Part shown: piece after piece, positions 1-7,828 of the stretch
Layout: each line of letters starts with the position of its first letter
How positions within the stretch are numbered: the stretch's first letter is position 1
Source of the DNA: Marinococcus luteus
Lineage (GTDB): Bacteria; Bacillota; Bacilli; Bacillales; Marinococcaceae
Assembly (NCBI RefSeq): GCF_900106595.1
Contig: NZ_FNNC01000001.1
Coordinates: 744,001 to 808,000 of the forward strand
Reading direction: 5' to 3'
DNA: 64,000 nucleotides
Notes under the pieces: model-generated
Seen by the model: only the letters and a program-made list of their open reading frames with translations
Databases searched by the model: none
What the model was told of the DNA's origin: nothing
Position numbers and translations under genes: made by a program

Positions 1-506
1 ACCTCGTGTCTGGGAGACTTCTTTTTTTGTAACGAACAATAAGTCCTCCGCAAGCCCTAATAAATGACTCTAAAATATCAGGAGTAGTAAAAGCATACGA
101 GGACCAAATATACTATTTAAACCATGAGCATTCACCTCCCTTTCCGTTCATTTTTTCATCATGAAATATGAGCGCCCATATATCATTTTCTATTTATTTC
201 CATTCGTTTATGTGATTTAATTATACAATAAAAACAGAATTTTAAGAAAACATTAGACTCAAGAACATACTGGCCATTTATATGGTTCAGTTGAAAGATG
301 AAATCATCCTTACGTATCACGGCGAGTATGATGAAACCCTTGATGTTCTTTCCTATTTTTCATCTGTCTTTTCATGTTACCGATGATGTGCAATCATAAG
401 AAGGAGTGGATGGATTTATTGCAATCAATACCCACTTCGTTCATGATCGGCCCATGTCTTGACCTTATTTAAGCCTTTTCATTTTTAATGTAGTAAATAA
501 TTAATG

Positions 507-533
507 TATGATGAAGTAGTTCACCTAGTGAAC
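507..533 (+). promoter_or_regulatory. possible -10 element with overlapping operator palindrome
   Basis: A TATGAT hexamer at 507-512 is followed by a short inverted repeat at 519-533 (GTTCAC, three-base spacer, GTGAAC). A terminator follows about 30 bases later, with no gene between. The arrangement suits a short regulated transcript, but no convincing -35 element is placed correctly. Confidence 0.3.
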
Positions 534-562
534 GAAAGGGACTCTATAACGAGAGTACGATG

Positions 563-589
563 AAAAGACAGCTCCGGGGGCTGTCTTTT
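563..589 (+). terminator. intrinsic terminator-like hairpin
   Basis: Perfect 10-bp stem AAAAGACAGC / GCTGTCTTTT with a 7-base loop; the T-run is part of the stem. No coding gene precedes it closely. Confidence 0.6.
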
Positions 590-753
590 GTCGTTCCTAC
601 AGGTCTATTTTTCTTAAGATAAGATTATCATTGAATATTATTTGCATTAATCGTTGAGCAAAGAGGTATTCACTCCCGCTTTTACACTAACTGAAACGTT
701 CATGCCACAACATAACGTTTTTTAGGACTTCTACTTAATTTATTATCCACTTT

Positions 754-900
754 TCGATTTACATAATCGCGATTATCAGCAGAGACTACTATAAAACAGT
801 ATTTTTCTGCAGTTATAGTGTACTTTTCGATACGTATTTTAATAAAGCAGCCGACCTTCATGAGCAAGTCGACTGCTTTACGAGCTATGAAACATAGAAA
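754..900. repeat. dispersed repeat A, copy 1
   Basis: About 150 bp are clearly related to 13994-14138, and the core is also seen at 12011-12050. The core reads ATCAGCAGAG preceded by the 14-bp palindrome ATAATCGCGATTAT. The far end shares CCTTCATG, AAGTCG, CTTTAC and ATGAAACATA in the same order. It contains a hairpin at 843-880 (TAAAGCAG...CTGCTTTA) that could terminate minus-strand transcripts. It is probably an IS end or MITE-like remnant. Confidence 0.6.
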
Positions 901-971
901 TTATGGGGAATTTCTTGAAAGTGAAATAATAATAGTAATGTAGTATGGTGAATGAAATTTTTAAAACTCGC

Positions 972-1265
972 TCATTTATTTTTTAGTCCATTCATCATCG
1001 CCAACCAGACTTGTTTTTCTGTATAACTAACTATTTCCTGAATCACAGGCACTGACAAACCTTGACGACCACTTACATCAAAAACGGCTTGACGTAGAGA
1101 TTCCTCTTCGGTTGGAGAGTCTTGTTGGTTCCAGGACCTCCGCCATTCTTTCCATATCTGATACTCCATCGCATGTAACACATACCAAGCCTGATAAACT
1201 TCCTCCGCTATATATGGAAGTCGGGCAGCAACCGTGGTTACGCATACATATTCCCTAATTAGCAT
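972..1265 (-). CDS. hypothetical protein, 97 aa
   Basis: I do not recognise this protein. It is preceded by an AAGGAGGG ribosome site seven bases before ATG, so it is likely translated. It is soluble, rich in Trp, Tyr and Glu, and looks helical: an N-terminal segment with AEEVYQAWYVLHAMEYQIWKEW is followed by an acidic linker and a C-terminal helix (VSYTEKQVWLAMMNGL). No signal peptide, cysteine cluster or nucleotide motif is visible. It lies alone on the minus strand downstream of the sulfide oxidoreductase, separated from it by a terminator hairpin. Confidence 0.6.
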   Translation of the reverse strand: MLIREYVCVTTVAARLPYIAEEVYQAWYVLHAMEYQIWKEWRRSWNQQDSPTEEESLRQAVFDVSGRQGLSVPVIQEIVSYTEKQVWLAMMNGLKNK

Positions 1266-1377
1266 ATTTCCCTCCTTGATAGTATTTAAACTTAACTACA
1301 CGTCGGAAGTAAAAGCTTGGAAAAAAGAAAGTTTTTATTCGATTTTCTTCATGCTATGCACTTTTAAAAAAAGAAAT

Positions 1378-1417
1378 GAAGTTAACCATTAATGTGATAT
1401 ATTAATTGGCCAACTTC
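1378..1417 (-). terminator. terminator hairpin after sulfide:quinone oxidoreductase
   Basis: GAAGTT...AACTTC outer stem with an inner CCATTAAT / ATTAATTGG stem. Read on the minus strand it is followed by a T-rich run, 30 bases past the stop codon of the gene at 1447-2634. Confidence 0.6.
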
Positions 1418-1446
1418 ATCGCTACTTGAAATAAATGTTTAAAGAA

Positions 1447-2634
1447 TTACACTAGACCTTTCATCATCCCATGCCAGTACATCGCAGGCAAACCGTATTT
1501 TTTCATTAGGAACATCGAATACCGTTCCTTGCTCTGATCGATCGGGAAGGTTTCCGATGGAACATTTCCATATTTGAATTCCGCCATGATTAACGATGAA
1601 TAACCGGTCACAACCGGACACGATGTATACCCGTCATATTGTTTCCATGGCTGCTTGTTGTCCATTAGTGCAAGCATGTTACCCACCACCGTCGGCGCCT
1701 GTTTCCGAACCGCGGCTCCGGTCTTAGACGTAGGTGCACTGCACACATCGCCCAGGCTGAAGACATTCGCGTAGGTATTATGACGAAGCGTATACGCATT
1801 CACGTCCACCCATCCATTGTCATCTGCCAATGGACTGTTGGCGACAAAATCCGGAGAACTCATGTAGGGCACCGCATGCAGCATGTCATAAGAGACCGTT
1901 TCTTTTTCTTTGGTATTGATATCCTGAAAAGTGGCTTTTCGATTTTCTCCATCGATATCAACCAAGTTTTTTTGGAAATGAGTATGAATGTCTCGATCTT
2001 CGATGATTTGATTCAATACCTTTGTATACTTTTCAACCGAGAATATGCCCGGGTTCGCTGAATAAAATGACACATTGGTAAGGTCCCGTACCCCCTGCTT
2101 GCGAAAAGCTTCTTCTGCCAGATACATGATTTTTTGAGGGGCACCACCGCATTTAACGGCCGATTGTGGATAGGAGAAGACGGCGTTCCCACCTCGAAAA
2201 TCACGAATACATTCCCAGGTGTACTGGACGTGCTCGTACGAATAGTTGCTGCAGACCCCATTTTTCCCCAGGTTTTCTTCCAATCCCTCAATTTTATCCC
2301 AATCAAGCTGTATTCCCGGGCATACTACCAGGTACTTATAATGCATGATAGAGCCGTCCTCCAGCTGAATCGTATTTTCTTCTGGTTGAAAGCTTTCCGT
2401 CCGTTGCTGATACCAGGTGACTCCTTTAGGAATAAGCGATGCTTCGCTCCGTTCCGACTTGCTTTTATCAAAAATTCCTGCCCCAACCAATGTCCATAAC
2501 GGCTGATAATAGTGCTTGTCAGCCGGATCAACAATCGCTACATCAATGCCTTTCGCCTGTCTTTTTAACTGGGCAGCGACCGTTATACCCGCTGTTCCTC
2601 CCCCAACAATGACGACTTGATGAAATTGTTCCAT
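1447..2634 (-). CDS. sqr: sulfide:quinone oxidoreductase (type II-like FAD enzyme)
   Basis: The 395-residue flavoprotein should oxidise sulfide to a persulfide/polysulfide and pass electrons to membrane quinone. Visible features are an N-terminal Rossmann FAD motif VVIVGGGTAG (7-16), Cys162 in KCGGAPQK and Cys339 in SCPVVTGY as the likely redox pair, a second FAD motif GDVCSAPTSKTGAA (about 295-308), and an amphipathic C-terminus (MYWHGMM) suited to monotopic membrane attachment. The length and motif spacing fit type II SQR of sulfide detoxification. The start ATG follows an AAAGGAGGAC site. A CstR-like operator overlaps its promoter, tying it to the persulfide cluster at 23-27 kb. It is divergent from the peroxiredoxin/cytochrome bd genes. 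Confidence 0.9.
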   Translation of the reverse strand: MEQFHQVVIVGGGTAGITVAAQLKRQAKGIDVAIVDPADKHYYQPLWTLVGAGIFDKSKSERSEASLIPKGVTWYQQRTESFQPEENTIQLEDGSIMHYKYLVVCPGIQLDWDKIEGLEENLGKNGVCSNYSYEHVQYTWECIRDFRGGNAVFSYPQSAVKCGGAPQKIMYLAEEAFRKQGVRDLTNVSFYSANPGIFSVEKYTKVLNQIIEDRDIHTHFQKNLVDIDGENRKATFQDINTKEKETVSYDMLHAVPYMSSPDFVANSPLADDNGWVDVNAYTLRHNTYANVFSLGDVCSAPTSKTGAAVRKQAPTVVGNMLALMDNKQPWKQYDGYTSCPVVTGYSSLIMAEFKYGNVPSETFPIDQSKERYSMFLMKKYGLPAMYWHGMMKGLV

Positions 2635-2691
2635 AGATACGTCCTCCTTTAAAAATACATGTAAGGATAAGGTACATATATCCCTTACATT

Positions 2692-2720
2692 TATTATACC
2701 CCATGGTGTATATAGAACAA
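2692..2720 (-). promoter_or_regulatory. sqr promoter with CstR-type operator
   Basis: On the minus strand TTGTTC, 16 bases, TATAAT. A near-perfect inverted repeat at 2695-2712 (TATACCCCATGGTGTATA) overlaps the -10 element. The same pattern occurs before cstR and before the DsrE2 gene. Confidence 0.75.
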
Positions 2721-2853
2721 CCCTAAATTGGTACCGCTTTTTAATTATGAATTCAATAGTTAGATAAATTCTATTATTCCTTATATGACAATGTTTCTAA
2801 CCCATCATCATAGCAGCATTTATAAATCCTCAGTATTCTTATCTATATGGTTA

Positions 2854-2871
2854 TATACCCATACCCGTAAT
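2854..2871 (+). promoter_or_regulatory. possible CstR-like site before peroxiredoxin
   Basis: TATACCCATACCCGTA resembles the left half of the other CstR-like sites and is arranged as a direct repeat of ATACCC; the right inverted half is poor. It lies about 120 bases upstream of the peroxiredoxin start. Confidence 0.35.
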
Positions 2872-2992
2872 GTTAACATTCAATGACAATTCTTTTGAAC
2901 GCAAAAATTGATGCTTTTGATGTGATATATATTAAATATAGCCTTTGTATAAACCATTATTAATTACTTGTAAAAAAGGAGAAGATCAAATC

Positions 2993-3655
2993 ATGGAACA
3001 ACAAGAACAACTAACACAAGCCCAGAGCCTTCCGCGTATCGGAGAGCAGGCACCTGTTTTCGATGCGGTAACGACGCACGGAAATATTTCGCTGAACGAT
3101 TATTCCGGGCAGTGGCTCGTGCTCTTTTCTCATCCGGCGGACTTTACTCCGGTGTGCACCTCGGAATTTGTTGCTTTCCAGGATGTGTATGGCCGACTGA
3201 AAGAAATGAATACGGAATTGCTGGGGCTAAGCATTGACAGCGTAAGTTCGCACATCGCCTGGGTCCGCAACATCGAAGAAAATTTCCAGACCACGATTGA
3301 ATTTCCAATCATTGCGGATCTGGATCAGAAGGTCGCTACCCAGTATGGCATGGTCATGCCGGAATCCACGGGTACGGAAACGTCCCGGGCGGTCTTTGTC
3401 ATTGATGACAACCAAAAAATCCGGGCCGTGATTTACTATCCTCTCTCCACCGGACGGAATATGGAAGAAATTGTCCGCCTCGTCGAAGCCCTGCGCACCA
3501 CGGATGAGCATGGCGTTTCCACTCCGGCAAACTGGAACTCCGGAGACAAAGCCATCGTGAGCCCACCAAAGACTAAAGAGGAAGCGCAGGAACGGATGAA
3601 CAGCGATGAATACGACTGCGTGGATTGGTACTACTGCCAAAAAGACATTAAATAA
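2993..3655 (+). CDS. 1-Cys/Prx6-type peroxiredoxin
   Basis: This thiol peroxidase reduces hydrogen peroxide and organic hydroperoxides in the cytoplasm. The thioredoxin-fold motif PADFTPVCTSEF puts the peroxidatic Cys at 55. The C-terminal arm has the Prx6-class tail with Cys209 and Cys215 as candidate resolving cysteines. The 220-residue length is normal for the family. I chose the ATG at 2993 because AAGGAG lies ten bases before it; an in-frame TTG 48 bases upstream has no ribosome site. The gene is divergent from sqr and just upstream of the cytochrome bd genes, so it may protect the same redox module. Confidence 0.9.
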   Translation: MEQQEQLTQAQSLPRIGEQAPVFDAVTTHGNISLNDYSGQWLVLFSHPADFTPVCTSEFVAFQDVYGRLKEMNTELLGLSIDSVSSHIAWVRNIEENFQTTIEFPIIADLDQKVATQYGMVMPESTGTETSRAVFVIDDNQKIRAVIYYPLSTGRNMEEIVRLVEALRTTDEHGVSTPANWNSGDKAIVSPPKTKEEAQERMNSDEYDCVDWYYCQKDIK

Positions 3656-3658
3656 GGA

Positions 3659-3694
3659 AGAGGCTCCCGGAGATGTCAGCCGGGGGGCTTTTCC
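3659..3694 (+). terminator. imperfect hairpin between peroxiredoxin and cyd genes
   Basis: GGCTCCCGG / CCGGGGGGCT pairs with one or two mismatches and is followed by TTTTCCTCGTTT. Read-through into the cyd genes is plausible. Confidence 0.4.
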
Positions 3695-3716
3695 TCGTTT
3701 CAAGGAGGCCCTCAAC

Positions 3717-3809
3717 ATGGGAGACAACCAGGAAAAAAAACTGGCCATTGTAGCCTTTATCGCTGCTTCGTTATTTTTACTTTCATTAATTGGACGGCTA
3801 TTTTCATAG
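3717..3809 (+). CDS. 30-aa single-span membrane protein before cydA
   Basis: A short frame with a strong AAGGAGG site seven bases before ATG encodes a charged start (MGDNQEKK) followed by one hydrophobic helix (LAIVAFIAASLFLLSLIG) and a short basic end. It stops 21 bases before cydA. It is probably a real small membrane protein made with the bd oxidase, perhaps an assembly or accessory subunit. It does not match the CydS pattern, which the ORF at 6194 fits better. Function unknown. Confidence 0.65.
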   Translation: MGDNQEKKLAIVAFIAASLFLLSLIGRLFS

Positions 3810-3830
3810 CTGATCTTCAGGGGGGATACA

Positions 3831-5177
3831 ATGATTGATTACGATCCGGCCACCTACAGCCGTATTTTGACAGGGTTAACACTGGGCTTTCATATTATTT
3901 TCGCCACCATTGGTGTTGGAGTACCATTAATGATTGCCCTCGCCGAGTGGACCGGTCTCCGGAAACGGGATCCGCACTATACCCTGCTTGCCCGGAGGTG
4001 GGCCCGGGGGTTTGTGATAACCGTTGCGGTCGGGGTGGTAACCGGGACATCGATTGGTTTACAGTTGAGTCTTCTTTGGCCCAATTTTATGGAGCTAGCA
4101 GGCCAGACAATTTCTTTGCCGTTATTCTTAGAAACCTTCGCCTTTTTCTTTGAGGCTATATTTTTAGGCATTTATTTATATACATGGGACCGGTTTAAAT
4201 CGGGCTGGCGGCATTTTTTACTCGTCATCCCTGTGGTGATTGGCGCCTCGTTATCGGCTTTCTTTATTACCACCGTGAATTCTTTTATGAATCAGCCACA
4301 GGGTTTTGAACTGGTGAACGGGGTGATCACCGATATTAATCCACTGGTAGCGATGTTCAACCCGGCCACCCCGACGAAAACGGCTCATGTGATCATCACC
4401 TGTTATCTGGCATCCGCTTTTGTGCTGGGGGCAATTGCGGCCACCAAAATGATTCGGGGCAACCGCCATGCTTATCATAAAAAAGCCCTCCACCTGACCA
4501 TGGTTTCCGCTTTCGTGTTCGCAGCAGCTACGGCCGCTATCGGTGACTTGTCCGGCAAATACCTGGCGGAATATCAGCCGGAGAAGTTAGCCGCTGCCGA
4601 ATGGCACTTTGAAACGGAGGAGCAGGCGCCACTGATTGTCGGTGGATTTTTGACAGACAACCAGGAGGTCAACGGGGCGCTGGAAATTCCCTATGCCCTT
4701 AGTATTCTCGCCCATAGCAACCCCAACGAAGAAGTAATTGGATTAAATGAATTCCCGGAATCCGACACCCCACCATTATATATTCATTACTTATTCGACG
4801 GCATGGTGGGCATCGGCATCTATTTGCTGGCGATTTCTTTTATGTATTTACTCATTCGACGGGTAAAGCCGGCCTGGCAGTACAATAAATGGCTGATGCG
4901 CGGCATCGTCGCCGGCGGCCCGTTAGGCATTTTAGCCATTGAATTCGGGTGGGTATTCGCCGAGGTGGGACGTCAGCCCTGGATTTTGTACCAGATCATG
5001 CGTACACCGGAAGGGGCGACCACGGCCGACCATGTGGATATTATGCTTTACCTGTTCATTGCCCTGTATATTGCCCTGGGTGTGACCGCTACTGTGGTAC
5101 TCCGCCGGATGTTTAAAGAAAATCCAGCCGCTCATGAACTCGAGCAGCGGTACGGGGACAGGGGGGATGACACATGA
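3831..5177 (+). CDS. cydA: cytochrome bd-type quinol oxidase subunit I
   Basis: Subunit I of the cytochrome bd quinol oxidase binds hemes b and d and oxidises quinol at the outer membrane face while reducing oxygen to water. His21 (LGFHII), His186 (KTAHVI) and Met325 (DGMVGIG) match the heme ligands, and Glu101/Glu109 match the conserved acidic residues of the proton/heme site. The signature GRQPW sits at 380-384. Nine or so membrane spans are visible. At 448 residues it has the short Q-loop of the Bacillus/CIO-type branch. It has a GGGGGG ribosome site and a 4-base ATGA overlap with cydB. Confidence 0.95.
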   Translation: MIDYDPATYSRILTGLTLGFHIIFATIGVGVPLMIALAEWTGLRKRDPHYTLLARRWARGFVITVAVGVVTGTSIGLQLSLLWPNFMELAGQTISLPLFLETFAFFFEAIFLGIYLYTWDRFKSGWRHFLLVIPVVIGASLSAFFITTVNSFMNQPQGFELVNGVITDINPLVAMFNPATPTKTAHVIITCYLASAFVLGAIAATKMIRGNRHAYHKKALHLTMVSAFVFAAATAAIGDLSGKYLAEYQPEKLAAAEWHFETEEQAPLIVGGFLTDNQEVNGALEIPYALSILAHSNPNEEVIGLNEFPESDTPPLYIHYLFDGMVGIGIYLLAISFMYLLIRRVKPAWQYNKWLMRGIVAGGPLGILAIEFGWVFAEVGRQPWILYQIMRTPEGATTADHVDIMLYLFIALYIALGVTATVVLRRMFKENPAAHELEQRYGDRGDDT

Positions 5178-6190
5178 ACCTGGAAATCCTGGGCATGGGC
5201 GTTCTTTGGCTGTTTTTGTACGGCTACATGATCGTCAGTTCGATTGATTTTGGCGCCGGTTTTTTTCACTTTTTTAATAAGATTTCCCGGAAGGACCATC
5301 AGGTCAATTCGCTCATCCAGCGCTATTTGTCTCCCGTATGGGAAGTCACCAATGTCTTTTTCGTGTTTTTCTTTGTCGGCATCGTTGGTTTTTTTCCGTC
5401 GACCGCCTACTATTTTGGCACCGCCTTACTGGTCCCGGTCAGTATATCGATCGTGCTGATTGCGATTCGCGGGTCGTATTACGCCTTTAATACGTACGGA
5501 GCCAAAGACAGCCGCATCTATTCGTTTTTGTACGGGGCGACGGGTCTTTTAATCCCAGCTTCGCTGACCATTGCCCTCACCATTTCCGAAGGCGGTTACG
5601 TAGATGTTTCCAACGGGCAGGTTCGCCTGTTATACGGCGAATTGTTTACCAGTCTGTATGCCTGGAGTGTCGTGATTCTGGCGATCATCAGCGTGCTGTT
5701 TATCTCTTCTGCCTTTCTGCAGTACTACGCCCACAAAGCGGGCGATGATAACTCGTACCAGTTATTTCGCCGGTATACACTGCTCTGGTCCCTACCGACG
5801 ATCCTTGCCAGTGGCCTAGTCTTTATCGGCATTCGTCAGCACAATCCGGAACACTTTTCCAGTATGCTGGATATCTGGTGGATATTTGGGCTTTCCTTCC
5901 TGTTTTTCGCCTTGGTCGTCTATCTCAGCTACCGGGGCAAGCGATTAGGAACAGCTTTTGTGTTCGTCATGCTGCAATTTTTCAGTGCGTGGTTCGGATA
6001 CGGCGCCTCGCATCTGCCATGGCTTTTGTATGATGAGTTGACCATTTATGATGGTTTCGTTAACCAGACCATGGCCTGGTCGCTGATCGCCGCGTTTATT
6101 GCCGGCTTCTTATTACTCATTCCATCGCTGTATTTGCTCATGCGGTTATTTTTATTTGATGCCGCCTACATTCGAGGAGAAAGGAAGTAA
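5174..6190 (+). CDS. cydB: cytochrome bd-type quinol oxidase subunit II
   Basis: The 338-residue membrane protein forms the CydAB heterodimer. About eight hydrophobic spans alternate with short loops. The N-terminal helix pair contains the family pattern of a span followed by SSIDFGAGFFHFF. It is translationally coupled to cydA by an ATGA overlap, and a CydS-like ORF follows three bases after its stop. No CydCD-type ABC exporter is present in this window, so assembly functions must be encoded elsewhere. Confidence 0.93.
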   Translation: MNLEILGMGVLWLFLYGYMIVSSIDFGAGFFHFFNKISRKDHQVNSLIQRYLSPVWEVTNVFFVFFFVGIVGFFPSTAYYFGTALLVPVSISIVLIAIRGSYYAFNTYGAKDSRIYSFLYGATGLLIPASLTIALTISEGGYVDVSNGQVRLLYGELFTSLYAWSVVILAIISVLFISSAFLQYYAHKAGDDNSYQLFRRYTLLWSLPTILASGLVFIGIRQHNPEHFSSMLDIWWIFGLSFLFFALVVYLSYRGKRLGTAFVFVMLQFFSAWFGYGASHLPWLLYDELTIYDGFVNQTMAWSLIAAFIAGFLLLIPSLYLLMRLFLFDAAYIRGERK

Positions 6191-6193
6191 CCT

Positions 6194-6301
6194 ATGGAAT
6201 TTTTTCTAGTTATGATTGCTCCCCATTTGATTTTGGCTGCCGCCGTTCTAGGTGTGTTTGCCTGGTTTGGCCGTCGGCCTGCATCGGAAGAGAAGGAATA
6301 A
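6194..6301 (+). CDS. cydS: CydS-like small subunit of cytochrome bd, 35 aa
   Basis: An ATG three bases after the cydB stop, preceded by AAGGAAG, opens a 35-residue frame: MEFFLVMIAPHLIL at the start, one membrane span to about residue 25, then a charged tail GRRPASEEKE. The pattern of Met, aromatic/hydrophobic residues, M-x-A-P and one helix matches the CydS subunit known from the Geobacillus bd oxidase structure. It is too short for most gene finders. Assignment rests on size, place and pattern. Confidence 0.75.
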   Translation: MEFFLVMIAPHLILAAAVLGVFAWFGRRPASEEKE

Positions 6302-6316
6302 AAAGAAGGCGAAAGC

Positions 6317-6791
6317 ATGTCCGTCTCGTTTTTGTTAACGGGTATTTGTATTAGGAGCGGTGGGCTCCTACATTTCCGGTCTGGTGGGCGTCGGCGGTTC
6401 CATTATCAATTACCCTTTGCTCTTATATATGCCGGCGCTGCTCGGCGTTGGCCCGTTTACCGCCCATGACTTGTGCGGGGTGATTACGGTGCAGGTGTTG
6501 TTTGCGACCATTGGGGGTTTATGGGGCTATCGGAATGGCTCGTACCTGCATGCCCCCCTGATCGGATACATGGGCACCAGTATCATCATTGGCAGTTTAC
6601 TTGGCGTCCTGTTTTCCGGGGCATTTTCCGAAGACATGATTAACATCACCTATGCCTTGCTGGCGACTATTGCTGTCATCATGATGGTGCTTCCGCAACA
6701 ATCCATGCAGTGGGAAGCACAGGAATCCGTATCGTTTTCCCGTTGGATGGCTGCCAACAGTGCGTTTGTCGTAGTTTTCACAGTATGTTGA
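6317..6791 (+). pseudogene. broken TauE/SafE family permease
   Basis: From ATG 6317 (after GAAGGCG) the frame reads MSVSFLLTG. It then needs a one-base shift near 6344 to continue as FVLGAVGSYISGLVGVGGS and into a TauE/SafE protein closely related to the intact copy at 24224-25006 (shared [35 protein letters not shown]). The reading frame ends near 6791, halfway through the usual length, in unrelated AT-rich DNA beside repeat B. With both an early frameshift and a lost C-terminal half it cannot encode a working permease. The gene follows the cyd operon closely and was probably co-transcribed. Confidence 0.85.
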
Positions 6792-7080
6792 TCTATTTAT
6801 ATAACGGCCCTTATCGGAAGTTACTAAGCATTATAAGCAGGCGCAATATTTTTTCTGAGCGATTGTTTTTTTGAATTTTTCTTTGAAAATTATTTGATTG
6901 TTATCTTTACTTGCTTTTTTCGAGAAGCACTATTAATCTACTGGTTTAATTGCGCGTCCTTTATAAGAATGTCATATGTAACCTTTATTGCGAGATGCTG
7001 CTCATGGTCTTTTTTGCTGGGTATCTTTAAATGAATCAAGTAGTCGTAGTATTGGTGCGGCGGGGTTCAAATTTATGCAC
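6792..7080. other. AT-rich non-coding stretch after the broken permease
   Basis: No gene is seen. It begins at the break point of the TauE/SafE gene, carries repeat B copy 1 (6801-6822), and is AT-rich and unlike the flanking coding DNA. It is probably debris of a mobile element. Confidence 0.45.
6801..6822. repeat. dispersed repeat B, copy 1
   Basis: ATAACGGCCCTTATCGGAAG and following T match 13237-13258 at all but one base. It sits at the truncated end of the permease pseudogene, consistent with a mobile-element end. Confidence 0.5.
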
Positions 7081-7089
7081 ACAAAAATA

Positions 7090-7119
7090 AAAGCATCCCG
7101 GAATATTTACGGGATGCCT
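7090..7119 (-). terminator. terminator of siderophore uptake operon
   Basis: GCATCCCG / CGGGATGC with a 9-base loop. On the minus strand it is followed by TTTTATTTTTG, ten bases after the FhuF-type gene stop. Confidence 0.8.
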
Positions 7120-7129
7120 GCATGCGCTC

Positions 7130-7828
7130 TTATGGTTTTTTCGGACAGGCAGCGCAGTAGTTGCCGCAGTCATTGACCGCATAGTTAAAACAGCACGTCC
7201 TGCGCTCCCGGATCCACTCGCCTTCTTGAGTTTTCTGGAGCTTTTGATGAAAGAGGCGAAAGGGGTTATTCCGTTCTCCGAACAATTCTCCCGGCGCTTC
7301 GTAAACGAGATAATACAGGTCCTGCTCCAGCCGCTCAATCTCAGCGAAAGAGGCGGAGTTTCGAATTTTTTTCTCATACAGGGAAAACACCCGGACAGCA
7401 GTATTTTCCCACAAAATCGGCATCGGCAGATGGGAAATATGGGAAAAGAGCTTCCAGACCGGCGTCAGGTGCCCGGCGAAGACCTGCTCTGTTAGTATCG
7501 CACGCTTTTCCTGATAAGTGCTTTTCTTTTGGCCCGTGGACTCTAGCAGATGAAATTCGGGTTTCCAGCTATCTTGGGAAAAATCCGTATAGAGGACGGT
7601 GTTTTCCGGGGATAAATCCAGCATCTTTTCGTCCATTGTCAGTGCTGTAAAGGCTGGCTCCGTGACAAACCGGGCGTACCTTTTCGAAAACTGGGAAGCC
7701 GCCACCATCTTTGACGGAGCATTGATCGCGGCTGTTACGTTCTCCAGGTACGGCTGGGCACTCTCCTCTTTCATCAATTCCGTTCCGTAAATGATGTCAT
7801 TCTGCTTCGGCAGCGGCGATGGCCCCAT
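7130..7828 (-). CDS. FhuF-type ferric siderophore reductase
   Basis: The protein should reduce ferric iron bound to imported siderophore in the cytoplasm so that iron is released. The C-terminus carries the FhuF iron-sulfur signature: adjacent Cys212-Cys213, then Cys225 and Cys228 (TCC...CAAC), with an extra Cys221. The rest is a 210-residue FhuF-like domain with a central LTPVWKLFSHISHLPMPILWEN region. The start at 7828 follows GGGAGG with good spacing and makes the gene overlap the ATPase gene by 32 bases. It is the last gene of the Fur-boxed siderophore operon. Confidence 0.85.
   Translation of the reverse strand: MGPSPLPKQNDIIYGTELMKEESAQPYLENVTAAINAPSKMVAASQFSKRYARFVTEPAFTALTMDEKMLDLSPENTVLYTDFSQDSWKPEFHLLESTGQKKSTYQEKRAILTEQVFAGHLTPVWKLFSHISHLPMPILWENTAVRVFSLYEKKIRNSASFAEIERLEQDLYYLVYEAPGELFGERNNPFRLFHQKLQKTQEGEWIRERRTCCFNYAVNDCGNYCAACPKKP

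Larger units (their letters stand above)
1..971. other. gene-poor left edge
   Basis: No convincing gene lies in this stretch. It holds a short palindrome near a possible promoter, an intrinsic terminator, and the first copy of a dispersed repeat. A 34-codon frame at 282-386 and a 20-codon frame at 410-472 exist. The first lacks a ribosome site; the second has one (AAGGAG) but no recognisable product. Both are best treated as remnants or chance. Confidence 0.5.

Noticed and set aside
282-472. 34- and 20-codon frames at the left edge
   Set aside because: The first lacks a ribosome site. The second has one, but a 20-aa product without cluster context cannot be supported as a gene.
7062-7090. 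tRNA-like GGTTCAAAT near the FhuF-type gene
   Set aside because: No acceptor stem, D-arm or anticodon arm surrounds it.
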